Notes: generated by a model from the letters alone, not told the origin. Shown: positions 54,466 to 63,828, numbered from the stretch's first letter. The stretch: DNA of 64,000 bases from Nakamurella multipartita DSM 44233 (GCF_000024365.1 NC_013235.1:2914001-2978000); one strand, 5' to 3'. A program made the numbers and translations.

Positions 54466-54484
54466 CCATGGCATAGGAATCGGT
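54466..54484 (+). promoter_or_regulatory. Shared start motif (variant), replication gene
   Basis: GGCATAGGAATCGGT precedes GTG 54485; similar to the CATAGG variant at 61278. Confidence 0.45.
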
Positions 54485-57400
54485 GTGACCGACATTCCCA
54501 CCGCGCACCACGCCGGCCCGACGACGCCCGGCGACCCCGGAACGGACCCGGTCGGCTCCTGGGAGCTGGACGTCTACCGGCAGGTCGTCGCCGGACCGGG
54601 CGCGGCCAAACTGCAGGACTCCCGGGTGGCGCCGCTGGTCGCCGCCGCTCGCGGCTACTGGCACGCCGACCAGGCCGCCGAGAAGGTCTGCGCCGACCTG
54701 GCCGGGGTGAACTTCCGCGGCCGCACCGGCGAACAGCTGCGGGCCGCGCTGCGCATGGGCTCGATGGTGATGCCCCGGTACCTGCCCGCGTCGGGCCGGG
54801 TCTGGGAGTCATCGAGTGACGGGTCGGATGGGCGGCTCCGCCCGTTCCTGATCGAACTGAAGCCGGCCCACCCGCGGACCGAGACCGACCGTGCCTCCGG
54901 CAAGGTCCGGGTGATCAAGTACGAGACCCTGCGGCCGACCGGGTCCACTGCCGGCTCCATCATCGACGTGCACCCGGCCACCCCACGCGACTGGGACGAC
55001 GCGCCGGTCGCGCTCATCACCGAAGGAACCCTCAAGGGTGATGCCGCCCTCACCGCCCTGCTGCTGGCCGCCGGGATCACCCGCGACGACCTGTCGTTCC
55101 CCGCCTCGATGCCGCCGACCCAGCGGCAGGCGCTGGCCCGGCTGCGGGAACTGATGGACCGGGTGCCCGCGGACCGTCGCACCCTGATCCTGACCGTCAC
55201 CGGGATCGCCAACTGGCACCACAACCCGGAATGGGCCGAGGTGAACCTGCGGGACAAGCGGGTCTGGCTCACGCCGGACGGCGACGTGCACCGCAACCCG
55301 CAGGTGTGGGACCAGGCCGACCAGGCGTGGACCTACCTGTCCAGCCGACGCCGCGCCCAGGTCAAGCTACTGGACCTGGGCGCGGCAACCGCGCCCGCCG
55401 CCCTGTCCGACGACGACAGCGCCAACATCGCCGTCACGCCCGAGGAAGAACCTGACGACACCGACGACGACGTTCCCGAACCCGACGGTCCGGCCGCCGG
55501 GCCGAAAGGGCTGGACGACTACCTCGGCCAGGCCGGCGGCTGGGATACCCTCCCGCCGTTGCTGCGGCAGCAACTGCCGCCCCGACCGCGCGGCAAACGT
55601 CGACCCACCGGCACCCTCGAGGTCGACGAGAAGCGTTGCGTCGTCAAGGAATGGCACGACTCCGACACGCGCAGCGGCAAACCCGCGGGCTGGCGGGTTA
55701 ACAGCCACATCGCCGGCCGCGTCGTCGCCGTCAACGACCAGCGCAACGCCTCCGCCCTGGAGATCCGCACCGGACTGATCGACCAGAGCGCCGAGGCCGA
55801 AAGTTCCGTGCGGGCAACCGTCGTCATCGAGGTCTACTGGATCGACCAGGACGGCGACCGGGTCAGCCATCGGATCACCGGTCCCGACTCCCTGCTGGTC
55901 GACAACCCGGCCTCCTGGCACACCGAACGCGTCGGCGGAAACGTCCCCAGCGCTGTCAAGGCCCACCCATCCTGGCCGTGCGACATGAAATGGCTGGCCG
56001 CGATCAAGGCCCACCGCCCCCGCGAGACGACCCGCCAGTCCCGGTGGGGACACATGGGCTGGGTGCCCACCGACGACGGCCACCCGGTGTTCCTGGTCGG
56101 CGCCCAGGTGATCGGCGCCGACGGGCTCATGCCGGCCAAGGCCACCCCCGGCGTCAGCCCCGACATCCTGGCCAAGGCCAACCTGTTCGGCGTCATCGAA
56201 CCCGCCGACGACGAGCACCTGCGGACCGCGCTGCGCAACGTCGTGCACGCCTACGACCGGGTCTGGACCAACCCCCGGTACACTGCGATCGCGCTGGCCA
56301 CCGCGCTCCGCCCCATCGTCCCGCTGCCGTACAACACCCCGGTGATGTGCACAGGGGCGTCGGGCAAGGGCAAGAGTCACATGGCCAGCCTGATCATGAG
56401 TTTCTGGCAGCACGCCCCCGGCACCTGGAAGCCGTCGCTGCTGCCCGGGTCGATGCTCGACACGATGGCCAGCACGCAGTACTCGCTGTCTCGAACCCCG
56501 ATCTGGGTGGTCGACGACCTCGCCCCTTCCTCCGACGATCGGCGGGCCAAGTCCAACGAGGCGCTGATGGAGGACCTGCTGCGCGCGGTGCACAACCAGG
56601 CCAACCGGGCCCGCATGATGATGACCGCCACCGACATGACCCAGCGCCGCGAACAACCACCCAGGGCCGTCATCGTCGGCACCGCCGAGAACGAGGTGTC
56701 CACTAACTCCGCCGCCAACCGGGCCGTCAACCTGACCTTCCAGGCCGGGTCGCTGCTCGGAAATGAGGTGGATGCCGCCGACGAGATCCGCGACGACACC
56801 GGCGAGGCCGCCATGGTGACCTTCGGCGCGATCCGCGCCATGGCCCGCGTCGCCGGCGACAACTGGGAACTCGCCGCCGGACTCTGGCAGACCCGCAAGG
56901 ACGACCTGATGCGCGACGGCGTCGAACGGCTCGGCGCCGAGGGCAGCGCCCGCCGGCAGATGGACATGGCCGCCGACCTGGCCATCGGCCTGCTACCCCT
57001 GGGCTACCTGGCGCAGATGCTCGGGCTCGAAGAGATCCACCGACGGGTCGACGGCTGGATCGACGACATCTTCGACCACGTCTTCGCCGAGACCCTGCGG
57101 ATCCACCAGAACACCCCGGGCCGGGCCCTGCTCGCCGCGGTCCGCGCCGCACTGCGCGCCGGAGCCGCCTACATCGAAGCCCGCGACACCCCCACCCAGC
57201 CGCCCCTGCAGGAAGGCAAGGGGACCGTGTCCGCGACCATGCTCGGCTGGCAGGCCGCCGGAGACGGAGCCCTCCGACCCGGCGGCACCCGCATCGGCAG
57301 CCTCGTCGCCAAGAACGACCACCTGTACGTCCTGCTCGACCCGGCCAACGCGTTCAAGATCGCCCAACGCCACCAACCCGACCTGATCCCCTACGGCTCC

Positions 57401-57601
57401 CGGCAAAACACCTCTTGGGCCGCCGTCTGGGCCGAAGGGCTCACCTGCCCCGACGGCGACCCGTGGAAGCGCCATCAGGTTGGTCAGCATCTGCGACCGG
57501 TCGTCCGGGCCTACGGCCTTGAAGCAGTGCCGTTCCCTCTTGATCAGATCGTGGGTGGCGAAGTCGGTCTGGAGCGATTGGGGGATCGCCAACCAAACTA
57601 A
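54485..57601 (+). CDS. Large replication protein: Toprim-like plus helicase-like ATPase
   Basis: 1038 residues. A Toprim-like (DUF3854-type) segment ALITEGTLKGDAALTALLLA sits near 176-195. The second half is a DUF927-like ATPase with Walker A TGASGKGKS near 621-629 and a Walker-B-like WVVDDLAPS. It should act as primase-helicase for plasmid or element replication. GTG 54485 abuts a motif variant; longer in-frame starts are disfavoured by composition. It lies next to the hairpins and AT-rich tract, a plausible origin. Confidence 0.75.
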   Translation: MTDIPTAHHAGPTTPGDPGTDPVGSWELDVYRQVVAGPGAAKLQDSRVAPLVAAARGYWHADQAAEKVCADLAGVNFRGRTGEQLRAALRMGSMVMPRYLPASGRVWESSSDGSDGRLRPFLIELKPAHPRTETDRASGKVRVIKYETLRPTGSTAGSIIDVHPATPRDWDDAPVALITEGTLKGDAALTALLLAAGITRDDLSFPASMPPTQRQALARLRELMDRVPADRRTLILTVTGIANWHHNPEWAEVNLRDKRVWLTPDGDVHRNPQVWDQADQAWTYLSSRRRAQVKLLDLGAATAPAALSDDDSANIAVTPEEEPDDTDDDVPEPDGPAAGPKGLDDYLGQAGGWDTLPPLLRQQLPPRPRGKRRPTGTLEVDEKRCVVKEWHDSDTRSGKPAGWRVNSHIAGRVVAVNDQRNASALEIRTGLIDQSAEAESSVRATVVIEVYWIDQDGDRVSHRITGPDSLLVDNPASWHTERVGGNVPSAVKAHPSWPCDMKWLAAIKAHRPRETTRQSRWGHMGWVPTDDGHPVFLVGAQVIGADGLMPAKATPGVSPDILAKANLFGVIEPADDEHLRTALRNVVHAYDRVWTNPRYTAIALATALRPIVPLPYNTPVMCTGASGKGKSHMASLIMSFWQHAPGTWKPSLLPGSMLDTMASTQYSLSRTPIWVVDDLAPSSDDRRAKSNEALMEDLLRAVHNQANRARMMMTATDMTQRREQPPRAVIVGTAENEVSTNSAANRAVNLTFQAGSLLGNEVDAADEIRDDTGEAAMVTFGAIRAMARVAGDNWELAAGLWQTRKDDLMRDGVERLGAEGSARRQMDMAADLAIGLLPLGYLAQMLGLEEIHRRVDGWIDDIFDHVFAETLRIHQNTPGRALLAAVRAALRAGAAYIEARDTPTQPPLQEGKGTVSATMLGWQAAGDGALRPGGTRIGSLVAKNDHLYVLLDPANAFKIAQRHQPDLIPYGSRQNTSWAAVWAEGLTCPDGDPWKRHQVGQHLRPVVRAYGLEAVPFPLDQIVGGEVGLERLGDRQPN

Positions 57602-57767
57602 CTAGTATGCGTATGGACACTCACACTGCGCGTGGCGGTCTAACCATCGCGGGTCACCCACGGATATGGTATCGCTTGAGGAGCGCATTCGTCTCCAACC
57701 CAGAAAATGCACTCTCGAAGAGCGGATGTCTTGGACCTTGATTCGCTCTGAGCCTGTCAAGCACTTC

Positions 57768-58784
57768 TTAGAGAAGTATGCGGCTCTTGCGTCCCCAGTT
57801 CCGAACCTCGTCGCGGATTGAATCGTAATTTTCCACGACGTCTGTCAGCGTAGGGGAACTCGCAGAATCGATCCCGGCCGCAACAAGCTCTTCGATCTCT
57901 CCTGGGCTCAGCGTAACGGCTGCGTATGCTTGCAGCAGGATTCGAAGCTCTGCGCCACGGTTGCTGCTTTTTTCGCTCGTTTCGGGCCATGACCATGGTG
58001 CTGATGAGCGCCATTTTGCCGGCAATAGCGATATCGTGCGAATCTGGTCTACGGATTCATCCAGCTGATCACTTTGCGCCAGCCACCAAACGTCCTCAAT
58101 CGCGTCCGGAGATTGGTGATCATGATCTATGAGCGAACCGGTCTCAAGGATGGTTGCTATCCAGAGTTGAGCGTCAACGATCGCCTGCCTCCAAGTGATA
58201 TCGCTTGCAAAGAAAATCATGCTCGCTTGGTTCAGTAGAGGCTGGCGGACGTCGTCTATAGAATCCTGTACTATTGTATAGAAGGGAAGATCTGGCTTTG
58301 CCCTGGCGTAAATCACCGGGTAATCATCATCGGAACTCTGCGTCATGATCCTCGCAAAGTCGCGCCTAAACGACTCGGTTGGCGATTTGCGGCCCGACGA
58401 TGGCACTGTTGCAATGTTGAGCCCCACTAGGGTTTGTGTCGCCGATGGAATCGAAGCCTCAATCCAAGCCCTCTGAAACGGCAGGTCGGCCAATGGTCGT
58501 CCCCATGATTGGTGATAATCGGGAATGGAGGCGTAAAGCTCAAGTGCTCGGGCGGCTAATCCATAGGACATCGCATTTAGTTCAAAGAATCTAAGAGAGG
58601 CTCCCGTATCTAGCCAAGTCAACAGCTCGCGCATGTAGACTGCCAATGCCTGCTCGAGTTCTTGATCGGTGCGGTCTCGAAGGTGTCGCAATGACTCGAT
58701 ACGCTCTGTGATCGGTTCTACGATGTCGGCGCAAAACGCGTGGGAAGCCATCTCGGCTGCGCCGCGGGCGGGTTCGTTCCTCAC
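57768..58784 (-). CDS. Unknown partner of the hydrolase gene
   Basis: 338 residues, largely helical (LRHLRDRTDQELEQALAVYM, then DVVENYDSIRDEVRNW). No membrane helix or known motif. GTG 58784 overlaps the hydrolase stop (GTGA), so the pair is co-translated. GC is clearly lower than in the backbone, indicating acquired cargo. It might be an immunity or sensor protein for the hydrolase, but this is only inferred from pairing. Confidence 0.55.
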   Translation of the reverse strand: MRNEPARGAAEMASHAFCADIVEPITERIESLRHLRDRTDQELEQALAVYMRELLTWLDTGASLRFFELNAMSYGLAARALELYASIPDYHQSWGRPLADLPFQRAWIEASIPSATQTLVGLNIATVPSSGRKSPTESFRRDFARIMTQSSDDDYPVIYARAKPDLPFYTIVQDSIDDVRQPLLNQASMIFFASDITWRQAIVDAQLWIATILETGSLIDHDHQSPDAIEDVWWLAQSDQLDESVDQIRTISLLPAKWRSSAPWSWPETSEKSSNRGAELRILLQAYAAVTLSPGEIEELVAAGIDSASSPTLTDVVENYDSIRDEVRNWGRKSRILL

Positions 58785-59659
58785 GCTTGGTGCACCCTAT
58801 CTCGCTCGACCCTAATCCTGGCTACATTAGCTTCAACCATGTACCAGGGTGCCCAGTATGACTGATTCGGCTTGCAGACCGAGGAGTGGCTTCTGCCATC
58901 CTGTGAGTCATGCTGTGTGTCATGCCAGTACGTGTCGTAATTGACCACATCGTCAGGATTCGCAAAAAGGACTGTTGGCCTGAGGGCCTGAAGACCTTCG
59001 TTACCAAACTCGTCGAGCAAGGTCCTGGTTCTAGTCCTGATTGAGTTCAGTGTCGCAGAGTTCACTGCCAGTTCAAGGTAGGCAGGCGCCATGTTCAATC
59101 GCAACTCGGCGAATCTCAAGAGTCCAAGCTCTCGCGCAAGCGCGACTTTGCCGGAAGGGCGGAATCCGCCAGTGGCAGGGCTGAACAGGAATACGCGTGC
59201 TGAAAGTACATCCGGAGGCGGGCTTTCCGCACCTGAATGCGGTTTGTGCCAGTTTTCAGCGATATATAGCAGTGCGCACCGAACCACAAGGCCACCCAGG
59301 GAGTGGCCCACGATGACCAACTCCTTATAAGGCATTTCGATATGAGGTCGGATTGGTGAGTTGTCAAGAAAAAGAGGGCCGGTCGGCGGGTGTGGGTAGA
59401 AGTCAAAGAGTAGCTGACGTAGTCGATTCGACGTAGCCGCGACGCTGTCGCTAAGGGAACTGTAGCCGAAAAATAGCATATCTGACTTGCGCCACCAGTC
59501 ACTTACTCCGCCGCCAGCGTCGAATTGTCTCCACGTCTTTACCGATTTGCCCATGAAGCCGTGAACGAATATGACAAGCCGATCAGGTGGCTGGTGAGAA
59601 ACGTAGAGCCAGGACTCCCGCCTAAATGTCGGTATTCTTCGCGCAGTGTGCCAATCCAT
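58781..59659 (-). CDS. Alpha/beta hydrolase (lipase-like)
   Basis: 292 residues. RLVIFVHGFMGKSVKTW gives the oxyanion-hole HG motif, LVIVGHSLGGLVVRCAL the nucleophile elbow GHSLGG, and later acidic and His residues (FANPDDVV, a His-rich WHDTQHD) may complete the triad. No signal peptide is seen, so the enzyme probably acts inside the cell. Lipase-like effectors occur in toxin and abortive-infection systems; the low GC and coupled partner suggest that type of cargo. Confidence 0.7.
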   Translation of the reverse strand: MDWHTARRIPTFRRESWLYVSHQPPDRLVIFVHGFMGKSVKTWRQFDAGGGVSDWWRKSDMLFFGYSSLSDSVAATSNRLRQLLFDFYPHPPTGPLFLDNSPIRPHIEMPYKELVIVGHSLGGLVVRCALLYIAENWHKPHSGAESPPPDVLSARVFLFSPATGGFRPSGKVALARELGLLRFAELRLNMAPAYLELAVNSATLNSIRTRTRTLLDEFGNEGLQALRPTVLFANPDDVVNYDTYWHDTQHDSQDGRSHSSVCKPNQSYWAPWYMVEANVARIRVERDRVHQA

Positions 59660-60292
59660 GAGTACTCTCTCAGCCTTCCTGCCCTGGGGCTCCGATACTA
59701 TCTCCTATACTACTTTCCAGACGGTCCGCGCGTAGTCCGTGCAGTATCCGTGACTTCCGTTGGGGATCCGTTCCAGACGTCTGGGGAGTGGCGAGCAAAC
59801 CTCGCCGTGGGTAATAGCCGCGTACTTGATTCTGTGCGTGACGGTGTCTCCTACCTGCGGATGATGACCGGCTGCGCTATCCTGGGGAGCTTGCCCTTGC
59901 CCCGTTCCTCAACCGGCGCAGATGCTGACTCCAATTGTCCTTGCTGTTTCAGCGATCGATGCTCTCGTGCTTGCGCCACTCGCGCAGCGAGAAGTGACCC
60001 GTAGTCTTGCGGGAATGCCCTGCCGCGGCGCCTGCGTTGTTGAACTCGTCTCCATGGCTGCCCCTCCCCGGTGACTCCGAGTATCGGGTCAATCGATGAG
60101 CCGCGCCACCGGGCGCTTCCGTGCGCGGTCCAACTTGACGATCTTGCCGCCCGTGTCTTGCCGTGAAGTACGTACGGGGACGGATCCTCGGCTACTTGAG
60201 TCGGTCGCGCCGGTCCGGCTCGACAATCAGCGACGATCAGGCTCACCATCCGAGACGGACGGTCGCCGCGTCTCCAGCCGTGTCGGGTCTGG
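59660..60292. other. Gap without a convincing gene
   Basis: About 630 bases. Frames on both strands (for example 59525-60004 plus, 59851-60312 minus) lack start signals and motifs. One CTGTTTCAG palindrome occurs near 59942. It may contain the hydrolase-pair promoter on its left side. Confidence 0.4.
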
Positions 60293-60310
60293 GCCGCGCA
60301 TGTGCCGGGC
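60293..60310 (+). promoter_or_regulatory. Shared start motif, tagged 303-residue protein
   Basis: GCCGCGCATGTGCCGGGC abuts ATG 60311. Confidence 0.75.
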
Positions 60311-61222
60311 ATGAACCAGAATCGTGTGCCTGCCGGTGTCCGGTCCGGCGGCCAGTTCGCTGCCGACGAGCGGACGGTGCCGGCCCTCAGCCTCGGCGTC
60401 GCCCATGACGACGCGACTGATCCGCACCCTGATGGCGAGAGCGGCGCCTCCGAGATCCGCCGCGAGTTCGGGTCAGACGGGCAACTGCTCGGCGAGACGA
60501 ACCTGGTGCTCGGCGTGGCCGCGGATTGGCCGGACGGAACTCCGGCGGCGGTGAGGTATCACCCCGACGGATCGATCGAGTCCTGGCGGCGAGCGGACGC
60601 GTCCGAGCGGACGTACTTCCCGCCAGGTGGGGCGCTGAGTCATGTCGACCCGCGGGACGGCAGTCATGTCGTGACTGCCGGCGACGATGGCGGAAGGTGG
60701 ATCCGCCGTGGTGTCGTCGCGCGTCGCGAGTCGTGGGTGGTTCCGCCGGTCGGGCCGAACGGCACGTGGCAGGCGAACGTGCCGCGCTTCGAGGAGTTGC
60801 GGGATGGACCCGGGGGTGAGCCGGCGGTCAGCTACGTGCGTCCCGATGGCTCGGTCAGCTCGGCCACCCGGTACGCCGGTGGGGGATGGACGCATACGGT
60901 CGACTACTTCCCGGACGGGCAGGTCGCTGTCGTGTTCAGCAACTCCGAGAACCCGGTCGTGCGTGGTTTTCCGGCCAGGGACCCGGTCTGGAAGGACATC
61001 GGTATGGACGGCGAGCAGTGGCAGGGCATCCAGCCGAACGATGCCCTGCACTTCGCGGACGCCGGTGTCACACCCGAAGAAGCACAAACCTGGTCGCGTG
61101 ACCGCACCGGCATGGACGCTCCGACCGCCCTGAAATGGCGTCGACAGGGGTACTCGCCCGATCGCGCCGCCGCGGAAATGGCCGCGCGTCGGGCCAGCAG
61201 CGGTCGGGTGAGCCGAAGCTGA
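60311..61222 (+). CDS. Tagged protein with repeat-like beta domain
   Basis: 303 residues, MNQNRVPAGVRSGGQFAADE, the shared tag. The middle has repeated beta units of the form RYHPDGSIESWRRA, YVRPDGSVSSATRY, YFPDGQVAV, similar to DG-containing antitoxin-like or RHS-type strand repeats. The C-terminus is helical (GVTPEEAQTWSRDRTG, then GYSPDRAAAEMA). The start is fixed by the motif. Confidence 0.6.
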   Translation: MNQNRVPAGVRSGGQFAADERTVPALSLGVAHDDATDPHPDGESGASEIRREFGSDGQLLGETNLVLGVAADWPDGTPAAVRYHPDGSIESWRRADASERTYFPPGGALSHVDPRDGSHVVTAGDDGGRWIRRGVVARRESWVVPPVGPNGTWQANVPRFEELRDGPGGEPAVSYVRPDGSVSSATRYAGGGWTHTVDYFPDGQVAVVFSNSENPVVRGFPARDPVWKDIGMDGEQWQGIQPNDALHFADAGVTPEEAQTWSRDRTGMDAPTALKWRRQGYSPDRAAAEMAARRASSGRVSRS

Positions 61223-61277
61223 TCGCCCAGCGGCGTCCGGAGTCGCGCCCATGCCCCCGGCGAACCGACGCCGGCCG

Positions 61278-61295
61278 AGGCGGCATAGGACGGGC
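61278..61295 (+). promoter_or_regulatory. Shared start motif, RecB-like gene
   Basis: AGGCGGCATAGGACGGGC abuts ATG 61296. Confidence 0.65.
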
Positions 61296-62927
61296 ATGGG
61301 TTCCTTGGTGTCGCCTGCGCTCGCGCCGCCAGACGTGCTGGCGTGGGACGACGACCGGTTGCTGGTGACGTCGTCGTCGGTGAATACCGACGTCCGTCGT
61401 CCGCGGTTGTCGGCGTCGGTGGCCAAGTCGGTGTCCTCGTGCGCTGCCCGGTATGTGGGCGAGCGGGTGCTGCGCATGGGGGTGGAGTCCGAGGACCCCT
61501 TCGCTCCGGCCCCGGTCGGCACGGTCGCCCACACAGTGATGGAACGTTTGATGCAGCTGGCTCGCACCAAGCGGACCCCGCTGGCCGCCCGCCGGATCAT
61601 GTACCAGCTGATGGTCGACCTGACCTCGCCCAATCCGGACAAGCATTGGCCCGGCCTGCCGGTGGAGCGGACCCCGGAATGGCTTGCCCTGGTGGACAGC
61701 GCCTTCATGGGTCTGTTCGGGATCGTCGACCCGCGCAAGATCGTGGTGCACAAGACCGAACTCCGGTTGGACGACGTCTTCATCGGCGGCGTGCCGTTCA
61801 AGGGCTTCATCGACATGGTCTCGCAGGCCGAGGACGACGACGGACGCTGGCTGGAGATCGTCGACTACAAGACCGGGGCTCGGTTGCCCTACACCCCGTT
61901 CGGCGCGGTGAACGATCATCACGACCAGATCCGCATGTACCGCATCGGGCTGGCGCAGAAGCTCGGCTCGGACAAGCGGTTCCGCGGATCGGTGTACTAC
62001 ACGCGAGACAAGCTCGCCAAGTCGGTACGCGTGCCGATGCGCGGCCCCGACTTGGACGCCACCACCCGACGCTTCCAGTCCGCGTGGCGGCGCATGAACT
62101 CCTACGCCGACGACGCCGCGTGGCCGGCGAAGGCGACCCCGCTGTGCGGCTGGTGCCCGCTGGTCGCCACCTGCCCCACGGCCGCCCGGGAGCGCAAGGT
62201 CGCCCGGATCGAGGGCCTGCCAACCGCGGTCGACCTGCCGATCCCCGTCCGCCGACACCGTCCGAGCTGCTCGCCGGCCGGTCGGTCGGGGGAGGACGAC
62301 TGGGCCGCGCACGAATCCGATGCACGCCACGGGCTCGACCGGGAGGACCTCGACTACGACGCCCTGCACGCCGATCTGGCCGGGCAAGACGGGGACGGAC
62401 GAACCGATTGCCAGGCCGTTGTCGGCCCGGGCGCCGGACTCGACGCGGGCGACCGCATCGGAACCACGACGAAGGAGACGAACATGGGTGCGCTGCTGTA
62501 CGAGGACAAGCCGTTCCTGGAGGTGCCCGAAAGCCGGGACACCCTGAACCCCAACAGCTTCGCCGCGATCGGGGTGTTCGGGATCGTGTCGATGACGGTG
62601 GAGCAGCTGTCCAAGGCCGGCCTTCCGTTGACGGCGCGCCGGGTCCGGGGACTGGCTCGGCTGTTCGGCAGCATCGTCGCCGAGGTGCAGCGCGACTACA
62701 CCGGGTCCACCAACTGGCAGCAGGGCATGAACACGCGGGCCCGTGGGGCGCTGCACACCACGGTCGACTCCCTGCCGGTGCCGCTGACCGGGACGGCGGA
62801 CGACCTGCGGGGCTGGCACGAGGCGGCGCGCAAGCGGGTCGCGGCGATCTGCCGGTTCTCCGTCGAGCTGTGGGACGACGGCGAGGCCACCTTCGACGGT
62901 GACTACGCGGCCGTCGTCGGCGGCTGA
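61296..62927 (+). CDS. RecB/Cas4-like nuclease with extra C-terminal domain
   Basis: 543 residues. PD-(D/E)xK core: LEIVDYKTG (about 186-194), preceded by FKGFIDMVS, and an Fe-S type Cys set (SSCAARY near 49, CGWCPLVATCP near 284). These are features of RecB/Cas4-like exonucleases. After an acidic linker a second domain begins at Met 397 (MGALLYEDKPFLEVPES). An SD (AAGGAG) lies nine bases before that ATG (62484), so the second part may also be made alone. It probably processes DNA ends in replication or recombination. Confidence 0.75.
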   Translation: MGSLVSPALAPPDVLAWDDDRLLVTSSSVNTDVRRPRLSASVAKSVSSCAARYVGERVLRMGVESEDPFAPAPVGTVAHTVMERLMQLARTKRTPLAARRIMYQLMVDLTSPNPDKHWPGLPVERTPEWLALVDSAFMGLFGIVDPRKIVVHKTELRLDDVFIGGVPFKGFIDMVSQAEDDDGRWLEIVDYKTGARLPYTPFGAVNDHHDQIRMYRIGLAQKLGSDKRFRGSVYYTRDKLAKSVRVPMRGPDLDATTRRFQSAWRRMNSYADDAAWPAKATPLCGWCPLVATCPTAARERKVARIEGLPTAVDLPIPVRRHRPSCSPAGRSGEDDWAAHESDARHGLDREDLDYDALHADLAGQDGDGRTDCQAVVGPGAGLDAGDRIGTTTKETNMGALLYEDKPFLEVPESRDTLNPNSFAAIGVFGIVSMTVEQLSKAGLPLTARRVRGLARLFGSIVAEVQRDYTGSTNWQQGMNTRARGALHTTVDSLPVPLTGTADDLRGWHEAARKRVAAICRFSVELWDDGEATFDGDYAAVVGG

Positions 62928-63067
62928 CCCCTCGCCCGGTCGGCGGGGTGGGCGATCCGCCGGCACCGCACACGAACTGGACGACCGAACAGTTCGATCC
63001 GTCGGGAGTCGCGTCATACCCGGTCCGGACGAATCAGATCGAAAACGAGCAGACAGGGAGCGATCCG

Positions 63068-63604
63068 ATGACCGTTGTGCTGGACAACCAATCACGAGCC
63101 GCGGTGCTGGCCGCCGCGTACGCCGCGGCCGGCCCCAAGGGTGCGTCGCCCGAGGAGGCGGCTGTGCACGCGGCCCGGGTGCAGCTGCGCACGGTGGAGA
63201 TCGCGGTCGAGCTCACCGACGAGAAGTCCTGGTTCAATAAGGCGATCGAGCAGGTGCTCGGGCCGAACACCCGCACGTTCACCGGCACCGTGCTGGCGGT
63301 CGACGAGCACATGGGGCAGTCCCGCAATGGCGGCGGCAAGGTCTCCACCACCCGCAAGCAGGTCACGTTCCGCACCCGGGTGCACGAGGAGTACGCCCCC
63401 GACGGCACCGAGCAGGCCCTGACCGAACGCACCGACAGCCTGGTCGGCAAGGCCATCGCGAAGCGCCTGGAACGGCTGCTCGGACACCGGGTGCTGGTGT
63501 GGGTGGAGACCGAGTCCTTCCAGGCCAAGTCGGGCGCCACCCGCAAGTCCCGGGTGATCCGGCACGTGGTCGATCTCGGCCTGCCCCACGACAACGACGA
63601 CTGA
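63068..63604 (+). CDS. Unknown soluble protein, 178 residues
   Basis: MTVVLDNQSRAAVLAAAYAA. Central strands (TRTFTGTVLAVDEHM, VTFRTRVHEEYAPDGT) and helices (VGKAIAKRLERLLGHRVLVW) suggest an alpha/beta fold that might bind nucleic acid. ATG 63068 follows GGGAG. It lies 140 bases after the RecB-like gene, probably in the same unit. No family recognised. Confidence 0.55.
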   Translation: MTVVLDNQSRAAVLAAAYAAAGPKGASPEEAAVHAARVQLRTVEIAVELTDEKSWFNKAIEQVLGPNTRTFTGTVLAVDEHMGQSRNGGGKVSTTRKQVTFRTRVHEEYAPDGTEQALTERTDSLVGKAIAKRLERLLGHRVLVWVETESFQAKSGATRKSRVIRHVVDLGLPHDNDD

Positions 63605-63615
63605 GCGAGTCGACG

Positions 63616-63828
63616 ATGGGCTTTCTGGTGGTGGAATCGGCCGAGCACCCGGCACGGGTGTTCGGCGGTGACTGCGCCTTCTGCGGAACCGGGTTCGCCG
63701 AATGCGCAACGAGCGGGCCCGATCGCGCAGCGGGCTGCTGCTCGCGATGTCATGGTTCGGCCGAGACCCACCGGGTCACGCCATCGGTTGACCAAGCCGA
63801 ACCGTGGCGGTCGCGGGGTGAGCGATGA
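63616..63828 (+). CDS. Small Cys-rich zinc-ribbon-like protein
   Basis: 70 residues with CAFCGTGFAEC and CCSRCHG, two CxxC knuckles that should bind zinc. It is close downstream of the previous gene and overlaps the next start (ATGA). Possibly nucleic-acid binding. Confidence 0.55.
   Translation: MGFLVVESAEHPARVFGGDCAFCGTGFAECATSGPDRAAGCCSRCHGSAETHRVTPSVDQAEPWRSRGER

Noticed and set aside
59525-60004. Plus-strand frame in the gap right of the hydrolase gene
   Set aside because: No SD, no motif, starts inside the opposite gene and has irregular composition.
63010-63024. GCGTCATACCCGGT, similar to the shared start motif
   Set aside because: No start codon follows at the right distance; the gene there uses an SD-led ATG at 63068.
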